A stretch of DNA of 64,000 nt from Bidens hawaiensis (GCA_021521415.1 JAIQDT010004992.1:124001-188000), one strand, 5' to 3'; shown: positions 12,768 to 23,030, numbered from the stretch's first letter. Numbers and translations: made by a program. Notes: generated from the sequence alone by a model not told the origin.

Positions 12768-12840
12768 GGCTCTGCCCCTTGGACCCCCGCTAGGGGCTGC
12801 CGCCCCTAGAACCCCCGCTGCCCCCGGACCCCGTTCGTTG
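12768..12840. repeat. GC-rich hairpin block in the E2 LTR
   Basis: Contains AGGGGCTCTGCCCCT and CTAGGGGCTGCCGCCCCTAG, both inverted repeats, inside an AT-rich LTR. The minus strand has four runs of at least four G with short spacers, a G-quadruplex pattern. Equivalent blocks are at about 35280-35350 (E2 3' LTR), 3296-3390 and 10575-10650 (E1 LTRs). Confidence 0.8.
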
Positions 12841-13309
12841 AGGGTAATGATTAAACTAGAAAGGCGATATGTGTAGTGATAGTTTACTGAAACGTATAAT
12901 TATTATACAGTTAGTCGTGCACAGCTCAAGAAGGGAATAACCGTAAACGGTGAACGCAACCGCATTGAGGTGAGTTTCTAGCCCCACTTCCTTGTTATGT
13001 TTTCAGGGCTGTGTGCATACTCGATGTGATAGTTAATACACTTATCTTAAGTGGTAAGTGTATGCCTTGTATGATTTATGTATGATGATTGTTTGACGGT
13101 GCGTGAACGATCTTCGGATATTGCATGTACCGTCAGCTGGTAGTAAGATATGATTGATAAGTATGATGAAAGATAGGATGTATGTATGAATATATGATGT
13201 ATGCATAATGTATGTATGTTATGATGATGGTACGTGAACGCTCTTCGGAGATTGCACGTATTGTCAAGGAAAGTATGTATGAACAGGTACGGTACAGTTA
13301 CACGAAACA

Positions 13310-13466
13310 AAGGGACCAGACCCTAATAATATCTGTGATGTTAGGGACCAGACCCTAATAATATCTGTGATGTTAGGGACCAGACCCTAATAATATCTGT
13401 GATGTTAGGGACCAGACCCTTATAATATCTGTGATGTTAGGGACCAGACCCTTATAATATCTGTGA
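13310..13466 (+). repeat. 32-bp tandem repeat, five copies
   Basis: Units begin GGGACCAGACCCTAATAATA and end CTGTGATGTTA; copies four and five read CCCTTATAAT. The 3' LTR has only four copies (35828-35960). Confidence 0.92.
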
Positions 13467-13894
13467 GGTTATAGGGAGAAAGGCTCTTTAAAACGTATGA
13501 TTATGTATGTAAAGGAAGTATGAAGGTAAGAATGAAAGTATATGCACTTACATGTGTATGTAAGAAAGTTAAGAGGTTAAGTATGAAATGTAAGAAGGTA
13601 TTGTATGAGTATGTGATTAACTAGAACTCACTCAGCGTAGCTGACTTTTAGTATGCACGCAGGTGAGTAGGATGAGGCAGCTCGCTTGAGGCGACACGTG
13701 GCACCTAATAAGGGGCTGGCATCGGAAGACTAAAGACGTTTAAGTTTAATGTTTTGTTTATTTTGAAAGACAAGATGTTGTTTTAAGACAAGAGGTGTTT
13801 TGTTATGAAATGTTTTATGAAAGCTTTTATATTCCGCGAATGTTTTAATTAACTCTGATATTTAGAACTGCGTTTATGAGTAAATCCAACACGA

Positions 13895-14990
13895 CATTTC
13901 AACTGGATCCCGCAATTCAAGCAGCTATTGTTCAAGCTGTAGCCACTGCTGTGAAGAATATAACTCCTGGACGGTCTGCTGGAAGCCGTGAAAGAACTGC
14001 GGAAGGGGCATGTGGTGATGGTAGGAAAGATGATGAGAGGGAAAAGGGTGATTAAAGTGAGGTAAGGTCTGTGAAAGTTGATGATAGGAAGAGGGGCCGA
14101 GGCGGTTGCAACTATAAGTCCTTTAAAGGTTGTGACCTGCCTAAGCTGACTGGTTTAGGAGACGCAATCGCTACTCTTAAATGGATAACCGCCATGGATA
14201 AAACTATCCGCATTAGCGAGTGCCGTCCCGACCAAGCGGTAGGTTATGCTACTCAATCATTCGAGGATGAGGCTATGTATTGGTGGGAGAGTGTGGAGCA
14301 GAGGAAGACCCGTGAAGAGATCAAAGAGATAAGTGGGAGGATCTAAAGGAGTTAGTGATGAGGAAGTTCTGTGCTGACGCCGAGGTTGAGAGGGCGGAGA
14401 TGAAGTTCCAGAACTTGAAAGCTGGGGCAATGACACATCGTGAGTACACCACCGAGTTCAATCGAATGTCTAGGTTGGTACCCGATATGGTTAACACTGA
14501 GGCCAAGAGAATCAAGTGTTATGTGAGGGGATTGCCATAGAAAGTCCGCATGCTAGTCAGGACGAGTAAACCAGCTACCTTTGACTCTGCTGTCGAACTC
14601 GCAGAGGTGGTTTATGCTGACCTGGCTGCGGATGACGCAGTGGTGGAAGAGGAAAAGAAAGATAAGAAGTGGGTTGCTCATGTTAAGCGACCCGGTACTC
14701 AGTTATGGAAATCCAAAGATAAGAAGCAGAAAGTGTGGGAGAAGAGATCGTGTAAGACCTGCGGAAAGATGCATGGTGGTGAGTGCAAGTGGGGTAGAAG
14801 TTCTGATGTTTGTCCCAAATGTGGAAAGGCTCATGGTGGAGAATGCAGAATGGGGTCGAATGCCTGTTATAAGTGTGGGAAGGTAGGGCATTATGCCAAT
14901 GAGTGCGGTGCGAAGCCAGCATGTTACAAATGTGGCAAGACAGGCCATATGGCAAGAGAGTGCACTGGAGGTGAGGCTGGTGGTAGTGGG
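13895..14990 (+). pseudogene. E2 gag, N-terminus missing
   Basis: Reading enters at QLDPAIQAAIVQAVATAVKN with no upstream start. Conserved Gag core: LTGLGDAIATLKWITAMD, YWWESV, YTTEFNRMSRLVPDMV, CYVRGLP. There is a stop near 14060, a frameshift near 14330 and a stop at 14538-14540. The C-terminal part (from 14550) is basic and has four zinc-knuckle motifs: CKTCGKMHGGEC, CPKCGKAHGGEC (both C-x2-C-x3-H-x3-C), CYKCGKVGHYANEC and CYKCGKTGHMAREC (both C-x2-C-x4-H-x4-C). Gag would coat element RNA. Confidence 0.88.
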
Positions 14991-15368
14991 AAGAAGGATT
15001 CTGATCAAGCAATGCCAAGGACTAGAGCCTATATGCTGACCCAGGAACAAGCTAGACAGATTCCTGATGTTGTGACCGGTACGTTCTTAGTAAACGGCAT
15101 TTCTGCTTCTGTATTATTTGATTCTGGTGCGAATAGAAGTTTTGTAGCTACGACATTTAGTAAACTAGCAAAAATGAAAAGCTGCCGAGTGTTTGAAACT
15201 TTTATAGTAGAAACCGCCAGTGACACTTCGGTTAAAATAACAAAAATGGTTAAGGATTGTAAGATAGAGTTAGAGGGACATGAGTTCCCTGTTACTTTGT
15301 ATGTTATGACCTTAGGAGGGTTCGATGTAGTCTTGGGAATGGATTGGTTGTCTGAGTTTGAAGCTTAG
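14991..15368 (+). pseudogene. E2 aspartic protease
   Basis: In frame with the zinc-knuckle region. Reads MPRTRAYMLTQEQARQIPDV, then VTGTFLVNGISASVLFDSGA, with catalytic Asp in D-S-G-A, and GGFDVVLGMDWLSEFEA before a TAG at 15366-15368. The protease domain itself looks complete. The stop separates it from reverse transcriptase, so it would not be made as one polyprotein. Confidence 0.85.
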
Positions 15369-16936
15369 ATAGTATGTAAGAGTAGAATAATAAAGCTAAG
15401 GTCTTTAGATGGTAGTGCGGTGACGGTTTACGGTGATAAAGAAAGTTCAGGGTTTAACGTCATTTCAATGATAAAAGCCGAAGGGTTATTACGACGAGGA
15501 TGTGGTGCCTACCTGGCGTATGTTGTCAACGCTACGGCCGAGACGAATGAAATGAAAGATGTTCCTATCGTGTGTGACTACCCAGAAGTATTCCCTGAGG
15601 ATCTTCCAGGGTTACCACCGGAGCGAGAGATAGAATTCCAGATAGATTTAATACCAGGAGCCCAGCCCGTCGCAAAAGCACCTTACCGTCTAGCTCCGTC
15701 TGAGATGAAAGAATTGATGTCCCAACTGCAAGAACTCCTCGACAAAGGTTTCATAAGACCAAGTGTTTCCCCGTGGGGCGCACCAGTGTTGTTCGTGAAG
15801 AAGAAGGATGGAAGTATGAGAATGTGCATAGACTATTGTGAGTTGAATAAGCTTACGGTAAAGAATAGATATCCTTTGCCAAGGATTGATGAACTGTTTG
15901 ACCAACTGCAAGGTTCAAGTTGGTTCTCACGAATAGATCTCAGATCAGGCTATCATCAGCTGAAGGTGAAGGAGGCACACATCCCTAAGACAGCGTTCCG
16001 AACGCGGTATGGACACTACGAGTTCCTCGTAATGTCATTCGGTCTAACAAATGCTCCTGCAGCATTTATGAACCTGATGAATAGGGTGTGTCGGCCGATG
16101 TTGGATAAGTCGGTTATCGTCTTCATTGATGATATATTGATTTATTCAAAGAGCAAGCCTGACCATGCTGAGCATTTGAGAGAGGTATTGGAGACTCTGA
16201 AGAAAGAGAAGTTGTATGCTAAGTTTTCGAAGTGCGCGTTATGGTTAAGAGAAGTGCAATTTTTAGGTCACGTGATTAATCCGGAAGGTATTACCATGGA
16301 CCCAGCTAAGATTGAAGCGATAACGAATTGGAAGTCTCTGCAGAATCCGACTGATATACGAAGCTTCCTAGGGTTAGTTGGCTACTATAGGAGATTCATC
16401 GAAGGTTTCTCCAAGATAGCCGCACCATTGACTTGTATGACCCAAAAGTCGGTAGTATTCAGTTGGGGTAGGTTTCAGGAAGAAGCTTTTGAGGAGTTTA
16501 AGAAAAGACTCACACAAACTCCAATCCTTACTCTACCAGATGGTGATGAGGACTTGGTTGTTTGTGCAGATGCCTCGCATCAAGGTTTGGGTTGCGTGTT
16601 GATGCAACGAGGAAAGGTGATAGCTTACGCGTCTAGACAGTTGAAAGTCCATGAGAGTACTTATCCGACGCATGATTTAGAGTTAGCAGCTGTAGTGCAT
16701 GCTCTTAAGATATGGAGGCATTATCTGTACGGTACTAAGTGTACCATCTACACAGATCATAAGAGTTTAAAGTACTTCTTCGAGCAAAAAGAATTGAACA
16801 TGAGACAGAGAAGATGATTGGAGTTGATAAAGGATTACGACTGCGATATTAAGTACTACCCTGGTAAAGCTAACGTGGTCGCCGATGCACTAAGCCGTAA
16901 GAATGAGGAAGTCCTAGCAACTGTGAAGTCATAAAA
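15369..16936 (+). pseudogene. E2 reverse transcriptase and RNase H
   Basis: A 465-codon open frame (15420-16817) runs from the protease-RT linker ([20 protein letters not shown]) through the RT palm. Seen are [38 protein letters not shown] and [10 protein letters not shown] with both catalytic Asp residues, then the thumb/connection VQFLGHVI and [18 protein letters not shown]. RNase H follows with [25 protein letters not shown] and [15 protein letters not shown] at 16815-16817 replaces the Trp of RQRRW, and the frame resumes to DALSRK. The reading closest to functional of the E2 domains. Confidence 0.92.
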
Positions 16937-16939
16937 ATT

Positions 16940-17430
16940 GATTATGAATTCAAACCTTTTTTCAAAGAAATCATCAAGGTGCAGTCAGAGGTGCTAGTAG
17001 ACGAGAAGTTGGTAAAGAAAGAAAGAGTTTACGGCCAACAATACGAGCTAATGGAAAACACTCATGGTGTTAAGACTAGGTTTGACCGCATGTGGATTCC
17101 ACGCCATGGAGATCTCAGAGGTCGAATCTTAGATGAAGCTCATAAATCAAGATATTCTATTCATCCAGGAGCTACGAAGATGTACCAAGATTTGAAAAGA
17201 TACTACTGGTGGCCAGGAATGAAGAATGATGTGGTAGATTACATCAGTAGGTGCTTAACTTGTTTACAAGTTAAGGCAGAGCATCAGAAGCCTTATGGGA
17301 AAATGCAGCCTTTAGAGATACCAGAATGGAAATGGGAACGCATCACCATGGATTTCATAACTAAGCTACCTCGTACATCTAAGCACCATGATACCATCTG
17401 GGTGATTGTGGACCGTTTGACCAAGAGTGC
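16940..17430 (+). pseudogene. E2 integrase N-terminal part
   Basis: Frame 16979-17509 encodes the integrase zinc domain (HKSRYSIHPGATKMYQDLKR, WWPGMK, CLTCLQVK; His-His-Cys-Cys ligands) and the start of the core (MDFITKLP with the first catalytic Asp region, [11 protein letters not shown]). It is cut at 17430 by a solo LTR, and the last 26 codons of the frame are LTR sequence. The rest of integrase resumes at 20136. Confidence 0.9.
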
Positions 17431-17768
17431 TGTAACGCCCTGGAATTTGACTGGTAAACTAAGATCAAGAAATCATCGGAAACTATACACTTTGGGTTCT
17501 GGACGATAAGTTCGGAATCCATATCATTGGAAAATCTGTTTATTTCAGCTAAAAATGTTTATTTCATAAAAAGAACTTTTATGTTTGAAAAATATTAATT
17601 TCGTGTTTTCAAAAAAATAAAAAGGTTTTTATTTAAAAAGATTTCAAGCGATTACTTGAAAAATGATTTTTATAAAAATTTTACTGAAAAGTTCTAGCTC
17701 GTTAAAACTTATGAACTCAGCTAGCCTTGACCCGTAGGTAACCGAAACCCGAACCCGATAGAACCGAG

Positions 17769-17775
17769 TATATAA
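17769..17775 (+). promoter_or_regulatory. TATA box of the solo LTR
   Basis: TATATAA, about 340 bp into the LTR, followed about 80 bp later by an AGAGAGAG tract (17846-17865). A probable remnant promoter. Confidence 0.5.
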
Positions 17776-18184
17776 GCGTAGTGCAAGAACAAACTCCACC
17801 ATTTTCTTTCATCTCTTCCACACCCACACCCAAACACCCCAATTCTAGAGAGAGAGTAGTGAGAGAAAGTTGTTCAATCCAAAATTCGAGTTCACCAATC
17901 TGTTTATTGTTGTTTTTGGTAAGATCTTCTTGAAAATCATACGTTTTTATCATCAAATCCGGCCCCGAATCGAGCAAAAACCCCAACTTATGTTTCAAGT
18001 GTGTTCTTGGTCAAAAATCGTCATTTTTGGTGTCAAAAAGCATACTTTTGTTGTTATAAACGTTAGGAATCAATAGCCCTATGGATTCCGAGCATTTCCA
18101 TGTATAAAACATTGATTTTGGGCGAAAAATCATGAAAATCGTCAAAATCCCGTAGGTTTTTCCGTCATCCGGCTTGAAGGAGTC

Positions 18185-18480
18185 GAATAGACCCCTATTC
18201 GGTCGAACCATCCCCTATTCTGTCGAACCATCTCCTATTCGGTCGAACAAGAGACCATTCGGTCGAACCAGTGGGCAAACGAACAGACTAACCGAATCAG
18301 AATACACATTCGATCGAATACGATTGTATTCGACCGAATGTACATCCTACTCGACCGAACGAGTCCTCAATCGACTGAACGTGTTCTTCCCAGCCCCTTT
18401 GACCGAACCAATACCATATTCGACCGAACAAGTAGCTGATTCGATCGAACCTGCCCTTATTCGACCGAATGTGCCAGAAT
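18185..18480. repeat. TTCGGTCGAA motif cluster
   Basis: About 14 exact or near copies of TTCGGTCGAA or its complement TTCGACCGAA in under 300 bp, in both orientations, at irregular spacing. A few read TTCGATCGAA, a perfect palindrome. The open frame 18174-18500 across it is a repeat artefact. Confidence 0.88.
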
Positions 18481-19070
18481 CAGCTTGTTTTCAACTTTAA
18501 ATCTTGGTTTTTGCTCGAGGTCGCGTAGGCTTATACTCTTAGACTTAAAGCGTGTTGTTAACCTATTATGTCCTTGTCTAGACTTAGAGGATCGACGTTT
18601 GGCAGCACTCGACCACCCTAGCAACCATACTTAGCCAACAAGGTGAGTTCATAGCCCCCTTTTTCTTTTAAGCTTTTCAAATCATTGGGGTGGAAACATG
18701 GTAACTGTACACGTTTTGACAAAACTCATTTATTCAAACATTCTTTATCATAGACATTCTTGGCAAATCTTTTGCAAACAATGAACATTGGGGAAACAAG
18801 TAATCATGGCAGGTTACTCATACCTTAACTTTCTCGGAAGTTGTGTATGTCTAATCAGTTATTCAGGAGTAAACATGGGAATCATTGATCGCTTAGGGAA
18901 CAATGGACGTTTGGAAATCAAAGTCATGTGCCCGTTATACATTATCATGAAAACACATCATTCATTGGACAGTCTAGTGGTCGTGTGAACATAGGCAGTA
19001 TAGGTCACACTAGTGCATATGTTTGGTCTCCAAGTGGTCGATCGGTAGACAGGCCGTCACTAGATGTGGG

Positions 19071-19237
19071 ATTCTAAAGTGTTCGATTTAGAATACACGT
19101 GACCTATGGGGTTCTTAAGTGTTCGATTAAGAATCCGAAGGATTTCCTAAGTGATCGATTAGGAATCCAAGAGATACTAAAGTGGACGCTTTAGAATTCT
19201 CTCATGGTATCCAAAGTGATCGATTTGGGTTACCATC
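19071..19237. repeat. Array of five hairpins with changing stems
   Basis: Inverted repeats at 19071-19094, 19111-19135, 19141-19168, 19171-19202 and 19203-19237. Stems are ATTCTAAA/TTTAGAAT, TTCTTAA/TTAAGAA, TTCCTAA/TTAGGAA, CTAAAG/CTTTAG (with flanking GAGA/TCTC) and CCAAA/TTTGG (with flanking ATGGTA/TACCAT). Four of the five keep the loop GTG(T/A)TCGA, and the fourth reads TGGACG. Confidence 0.88.
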
Positions 19238-19439
19238 ATGGAAATCAAGTAGCATCGTGTGGTCTTGTGTGGGTTGATGTCAGGTCTCGTGTGATCATTA
19301 TGCATTATCATCATTATCATCAAGACATGGTGACATATGATTCTTTGGTATCTTTATACATATATCCTTGATATCATTACACCTGTATGCATGGGAATAA
19401 TACTTGGGATCATTATACATAACTCTTGCAGTCTGGGTT

Positions 19440-19830
19440 GAGTTGATAAGCATACCCAAGCATAGTAGGATATGTTGTAGGAGTGGTGGGTTAGCCGATG
19501 GTACACCCTATACATAAACCCCTACAACTTAGTCTAGTATGCTTGTGTAGGGCTTATCACTACATTATTAGTTGACCTATCTTTATACCTTGGATTTACA
19601 AATATAAACAAGCTTAGCAGAGTAGGTTGTAGGAGTGGAGGGTTAGCCGATGGTACACCCTATATATAAACCCCTACAACCTAGTCTGGTACGCTTGTCT
19701 TGTCTTGCAAACCTTTTTAAAACCGGGTTTTATACCCAAGCATGGTAGGATAAGTTGTAGGAGTGGTGGGTTAGCCGATGGTACACCCTATATATAAACC
19801 CCTACAACTTAGTCTAGTATGCTTGTGTAT
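19440..19830. repeat. Three foldback repeats of about 100 bp
   Basis: Near-identical segments at about 19448-19552, 19611-19702 and 19731-19828. Each has a left arm like AAGCATAGTAGGATATGTTG ending TAGG, a middle block GGGTTAGCCGATGGTACACC, and a right arm CCTACAACTTAGTCTAGTAT ending GCTTG. The arms are complementary with a few mismatches, so each unit can fold on itself. Confidence 0.88.
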
Positions 19831-20135
19831 AATCCCTTTTTCCTTAAACCTATGAATTCACTTATCTACTTTATGTAGTTGACGTTTTTGTTACATGTTT
19901 TCAGGAAATGAAGCAGGAAGTAGCAAATAGCTGATAGAGGCCTTAGATGGAAGATATTTAGGATTGATGTTAGCATTATCTGTTGTAATGGAACGAATTT
20001 GCTACCTGTTAAATTGTTGAAATGTTGACATGTTTTAAGTTTATGCATTTAGACTTTTAAATCTATTGTGCTCAATCAATCACGACCCCGTCGCCACGCC
20101 TTGGTTTTTCCGCCAATTACGACCGGGGTGTGACA

Positions 20136-21026
20136 AGTGCTCACCTTCTGCCTATACGAGAGGCTATCTCGTCAGAAACGTTAGCAAGCTTGTTCATTAA
20201 AGAAGTTGTAACCAAGCATGGAGTACCATTATCGATCGTGTCTGATAAAGATACACGGTTTACTTCGAGGTTCTAGAAGAAATTCCATGAAGCTATGGGG
20301 ACGAGGTTGAACATTAGTATGGCATATCATCCCCAAACAGATGGACAGTCTGAAAGGACGATCCAAACCCTTGAGGATATGCTACGTGCTTGTGTTCTAG
20401 ACTTTGGTGGATGTTGGGATGATCATCTGCATCTGGCAGAGTTCTCTTATAACAACAGTTACCATTCAAGTATTGGTATGCCACCATTCGAGATGTTGTA
20501 TGGGAGACGTTGTAGAACTCCCATATGTTGGGGAGAGATTGGTCAGAAGGAGATGAGAAGACTAGAAGTTGTGCAGAAACCTCTTCGAAGTTCGATCAGA
20601 TCAAGGCAAGAATGAAAGCTGCTCAAGACAGACAGAAGTCGTATGCTGATAAGCGGCGACGACCGATTGAGTTTAACGTTGGAGACAATGTGATGCTCAA
20701 GGTCTCGCCTTGGAAAGGAATCATTCGTTTCAGGAAGAGGGGAAAGTTGAGTCCAAGGTACATGGACCGTTCAAGATTTTAGATCGAGTAGGTGAAGTGG
20801 CTTACAAGTTAGATTTGCCATAAGAGTTGGAAGGAATTCATTCAACCTTCCACGTTTCTCATCTGAGAAAATGTCTTGCTGATGACACGTCTCACGTGCC
20901 ATTGATGGACATCGAGGTTGATGAGCAGTTGAACTAAATTGAGCAACCGATAGAGATAGTTGACCGCAAGGAGAAGCAACTTCGTCGCAAAGTTATACCT
21001 CTAGTGAAAGTGATATGGAAGCTTCG
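20136..21026 (+). pseudogene. E2 integrase C-terminal part and chromodomain start
   Basis: Continues integrase after the solo [21 protein letters not shown], then [20 protein letters not shown] with the third catalytic residue, [20 protein letters not shown], and after a one-base shift near 20560 [20 protein letters not shown] and SPWKGIIRFRKRGKLSPR. Stops and a shift follow near 20770-20940. The chromodomain begins (EQPIEIVDRKEKQLRRKVIP) and is cut by E3 at 21026. Confidence 0.87.
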
Positions 21027-21398
21027 TGTAACACCCCGTAACCGCAGCGGAAACGTACACGGGATGCAACAGACACATCTGATATCAACAGCATTGCTTA
21101 TAAAGAAAATACCACTACATTAATTTATAACATATTACATTGTTGCGAGTTTCATTACTGTCTAGGTGTTACACACATATTTTACCGATAAGACATTAAT
21201 AAATTCATTACAAAACAAAGAGCAGCAAGCTTCCAACAGGTAGCACAGATAGTTAAGCAAACATCAATCAATCCAACTTGGGCATACCTAGAAAACATGT
21301 AAAGAAAACGGGTCAACTACGAATAGTTGGTGAGTTTCACTAATTTAAATAAACACTGACGAATCATTTTAATAATCATTTATTAACAATATAATCAT

Positions 21399-21782
21399 GC
21401 TGGGAACTTTGTTACCCCAGAACATTTCCAATAACTTTCTGGGAACTATGTTACCCCAGAACAATAAATACCCCTGGGAACTATGTTACCCCAGAACAAT
21501 AATAACCCCTGGGAACTATGTTACCCCAGAACAATAATAACCCCTGGGAACTATGTTACCCCAGAATAATAATAACCCCTGGGAACTATGTTACCCCAGA
21601 ACAATAAATACCCCTGGGAACTATGTTACCCCAGAACAATAATAACCCCTGGGAACTATGTTACCCCAGAATAATAATAACCCCTGGGAACTATGTTACC
21701 CCAGAACAACAATAACCCCTGGGAACTATGTTACCCCAGAACAATAATAACCCCTGGGAACTATGTTACCCCAGAACAATAA
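21399..21782. repeat. Hairpin minisatellite, eleven units of about 35 bp
   Basis: Units CTGGGAACTATGTTACCCCAG separated by AACAATAATAACCC-type linkers. The first two units are less regular. Each core is an interrupted inverted repeat (CTGGG with CCCAG, AAC with GTT). The same eleven units, including the individual variants, are present at about 30981-31362 in the other LTR. Confidence 0.95.
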
Positions 21783-22431
21783 CACATTATAAACCTTTTA
21801 TATATTCTATGCATCAGCCCATATATATATAAATGTACAAGTATTTCCATACGATCGGTATGTACTTAAATACTTTAAATAAGACATGTTTTCCGCCCCG
21901 GGAAAATATAATTAAAACAATTCATTAAAAGGGGCTCGTGAAAACTCACCTTTTTGGGAGTCGGGGTAATATGAGGAACAGCTACGTGCTGGGATCTGTA
22001 ATAGGATATCTAAGTCGTTACTATATAATTCCCACAAATTAAATCTATGTAAACTGTACATCGGGGAACACTGATAACCTAGTTAAGGTGATGAAATTAT
22101 AGCTCGGTTTGACACCCCGTTTGGCCGCGGGGCCCGTTTCCGGTATTTCGGTGCCGGAAACGGTAAAAATCGGGTAAAATTACCCAAATCATCCGAATTA
22201 TTTTCGGATGATTTATTTTTACTTAATTTACTTAGGTTTATGAAAATAGTCTATTTTTAAAGTTTTCGTGTACCAGTCAGCTCGCTTATGCGAGTTTTGC
22301 CGGTTTACACGTTTTAAGCTTTAAAAAACTTGTTTTTATGTTCATTTTAGCACAAATAATTACCCGTTTAGTCTCGGGTCTTGAAATTTTGCACAAAACT
22401 CAATTTGACAGTAAGAACATTTTATAAAATT

Positions 22432-23030
22432 TTCCAGATTTATTTTCCTATATTTGCATTTATTTACCTATTTTTAAATCTCATTAAAACACTAAAAATA
22501 TAAAAAAATACCAAAATACTTTAGAAAAATCCCAAGTTTTTCTGGAATGATCCTTGTCATTCTCATAACTCTCTGGAATTTTTCCAGATTTATGTTTGTA
22601 AATTTACATATATTTATCTATTTTTAAATCTTATTAAAATACTAAATATATCAAAAATACCAAAACACTTTAGAAAAATCCCAAATTTTTCTGGAATGTT
22701 CCTTGTCATTCTCATAACTCTCTGGAATTTTTCCAGATTTATTTTCGTAAATTTACATATATTTATCTATTTTCAAATCTTATTAAAATACTAAATATAT
22801 CAAAAATACCAAAACACTTTAGAAAAATACCAAATTTTTCTGGGATGATCCTTGTCATCCTCATAACTTTCTGGAATTTTTCCAGATTTATTTTTGTAAA
22901 TTTACATATTTTTACCTATTTTTAAATCTTTATAGAATACTAAATATGTCAAAAATATCAAAATACTTTAGAAAAATACCAAATTTTTCTGGGATGATCC
23001 TTGTCATCCTCATAACTTTCTGGAGTTTTT
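22432..23030. repeat. Four tandem units of about 149 bp in the E3 LTR
   Basis: TTCCAGATTTAT starts at 22432, 22582, 22731 and 22880, and a terminal TTCCAGATTTT at 23029 closes the last unit. Each unit contains CTGGAATTTTTCCAG, a short palindrome, at its end. Duplicated at about 32015-32615 in the right LTR. Confidence 0.92.

Larger units (their letters stand above)
11671..13894 (+). repeat. E2 5' LTR, 3' end deleted
   Basis: Starts TGTAACACCCTACTTTCGG. Homology to the 3' LTR stops at CCAACACGA (13894), where the 3' LTR goes on for about 30 more bases to its terminal CA. Here the sequence jumps straight into gag. It contains the putative promoter, a TTCGTTA motif array, a GC-rich hairpin block and five 32-bp tandem repeats. 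Confidence 0.9.
17431..20135 (+). mobile_element. Solo LTR of a gypsy element
   Basis: TGTAACGCCC...GGTGTGACA, 2,705 bp, flanked by AGTGC at 17426-17430 and 20136-20140. It has no internal domains and no second LTR, so it is what unequal recombination between two LTRs leaves. Orientation plus is inferred from a TATATAA box at 17769-17775 and a late GGGGTGTGACA end. It is unusually rich in short inverted repeats (described separately). The TSD splits the integrase codons for Lys-Ser-Ala-His. Confidence 0.92.

Noticed and set aside
18174..18500. A 108-codon plus-strand frame
   Set aside because: Produced by repeated TTCGGTCGAA motifs in a non-coding LTR.
21399..21782. Regularly spaced repeats resembling a CRISPR array
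   Set aside because: The spacers are near-identical to each other, the array lies in a plant LTR and is duplicated in the partner LTR. It is a minisatellite.
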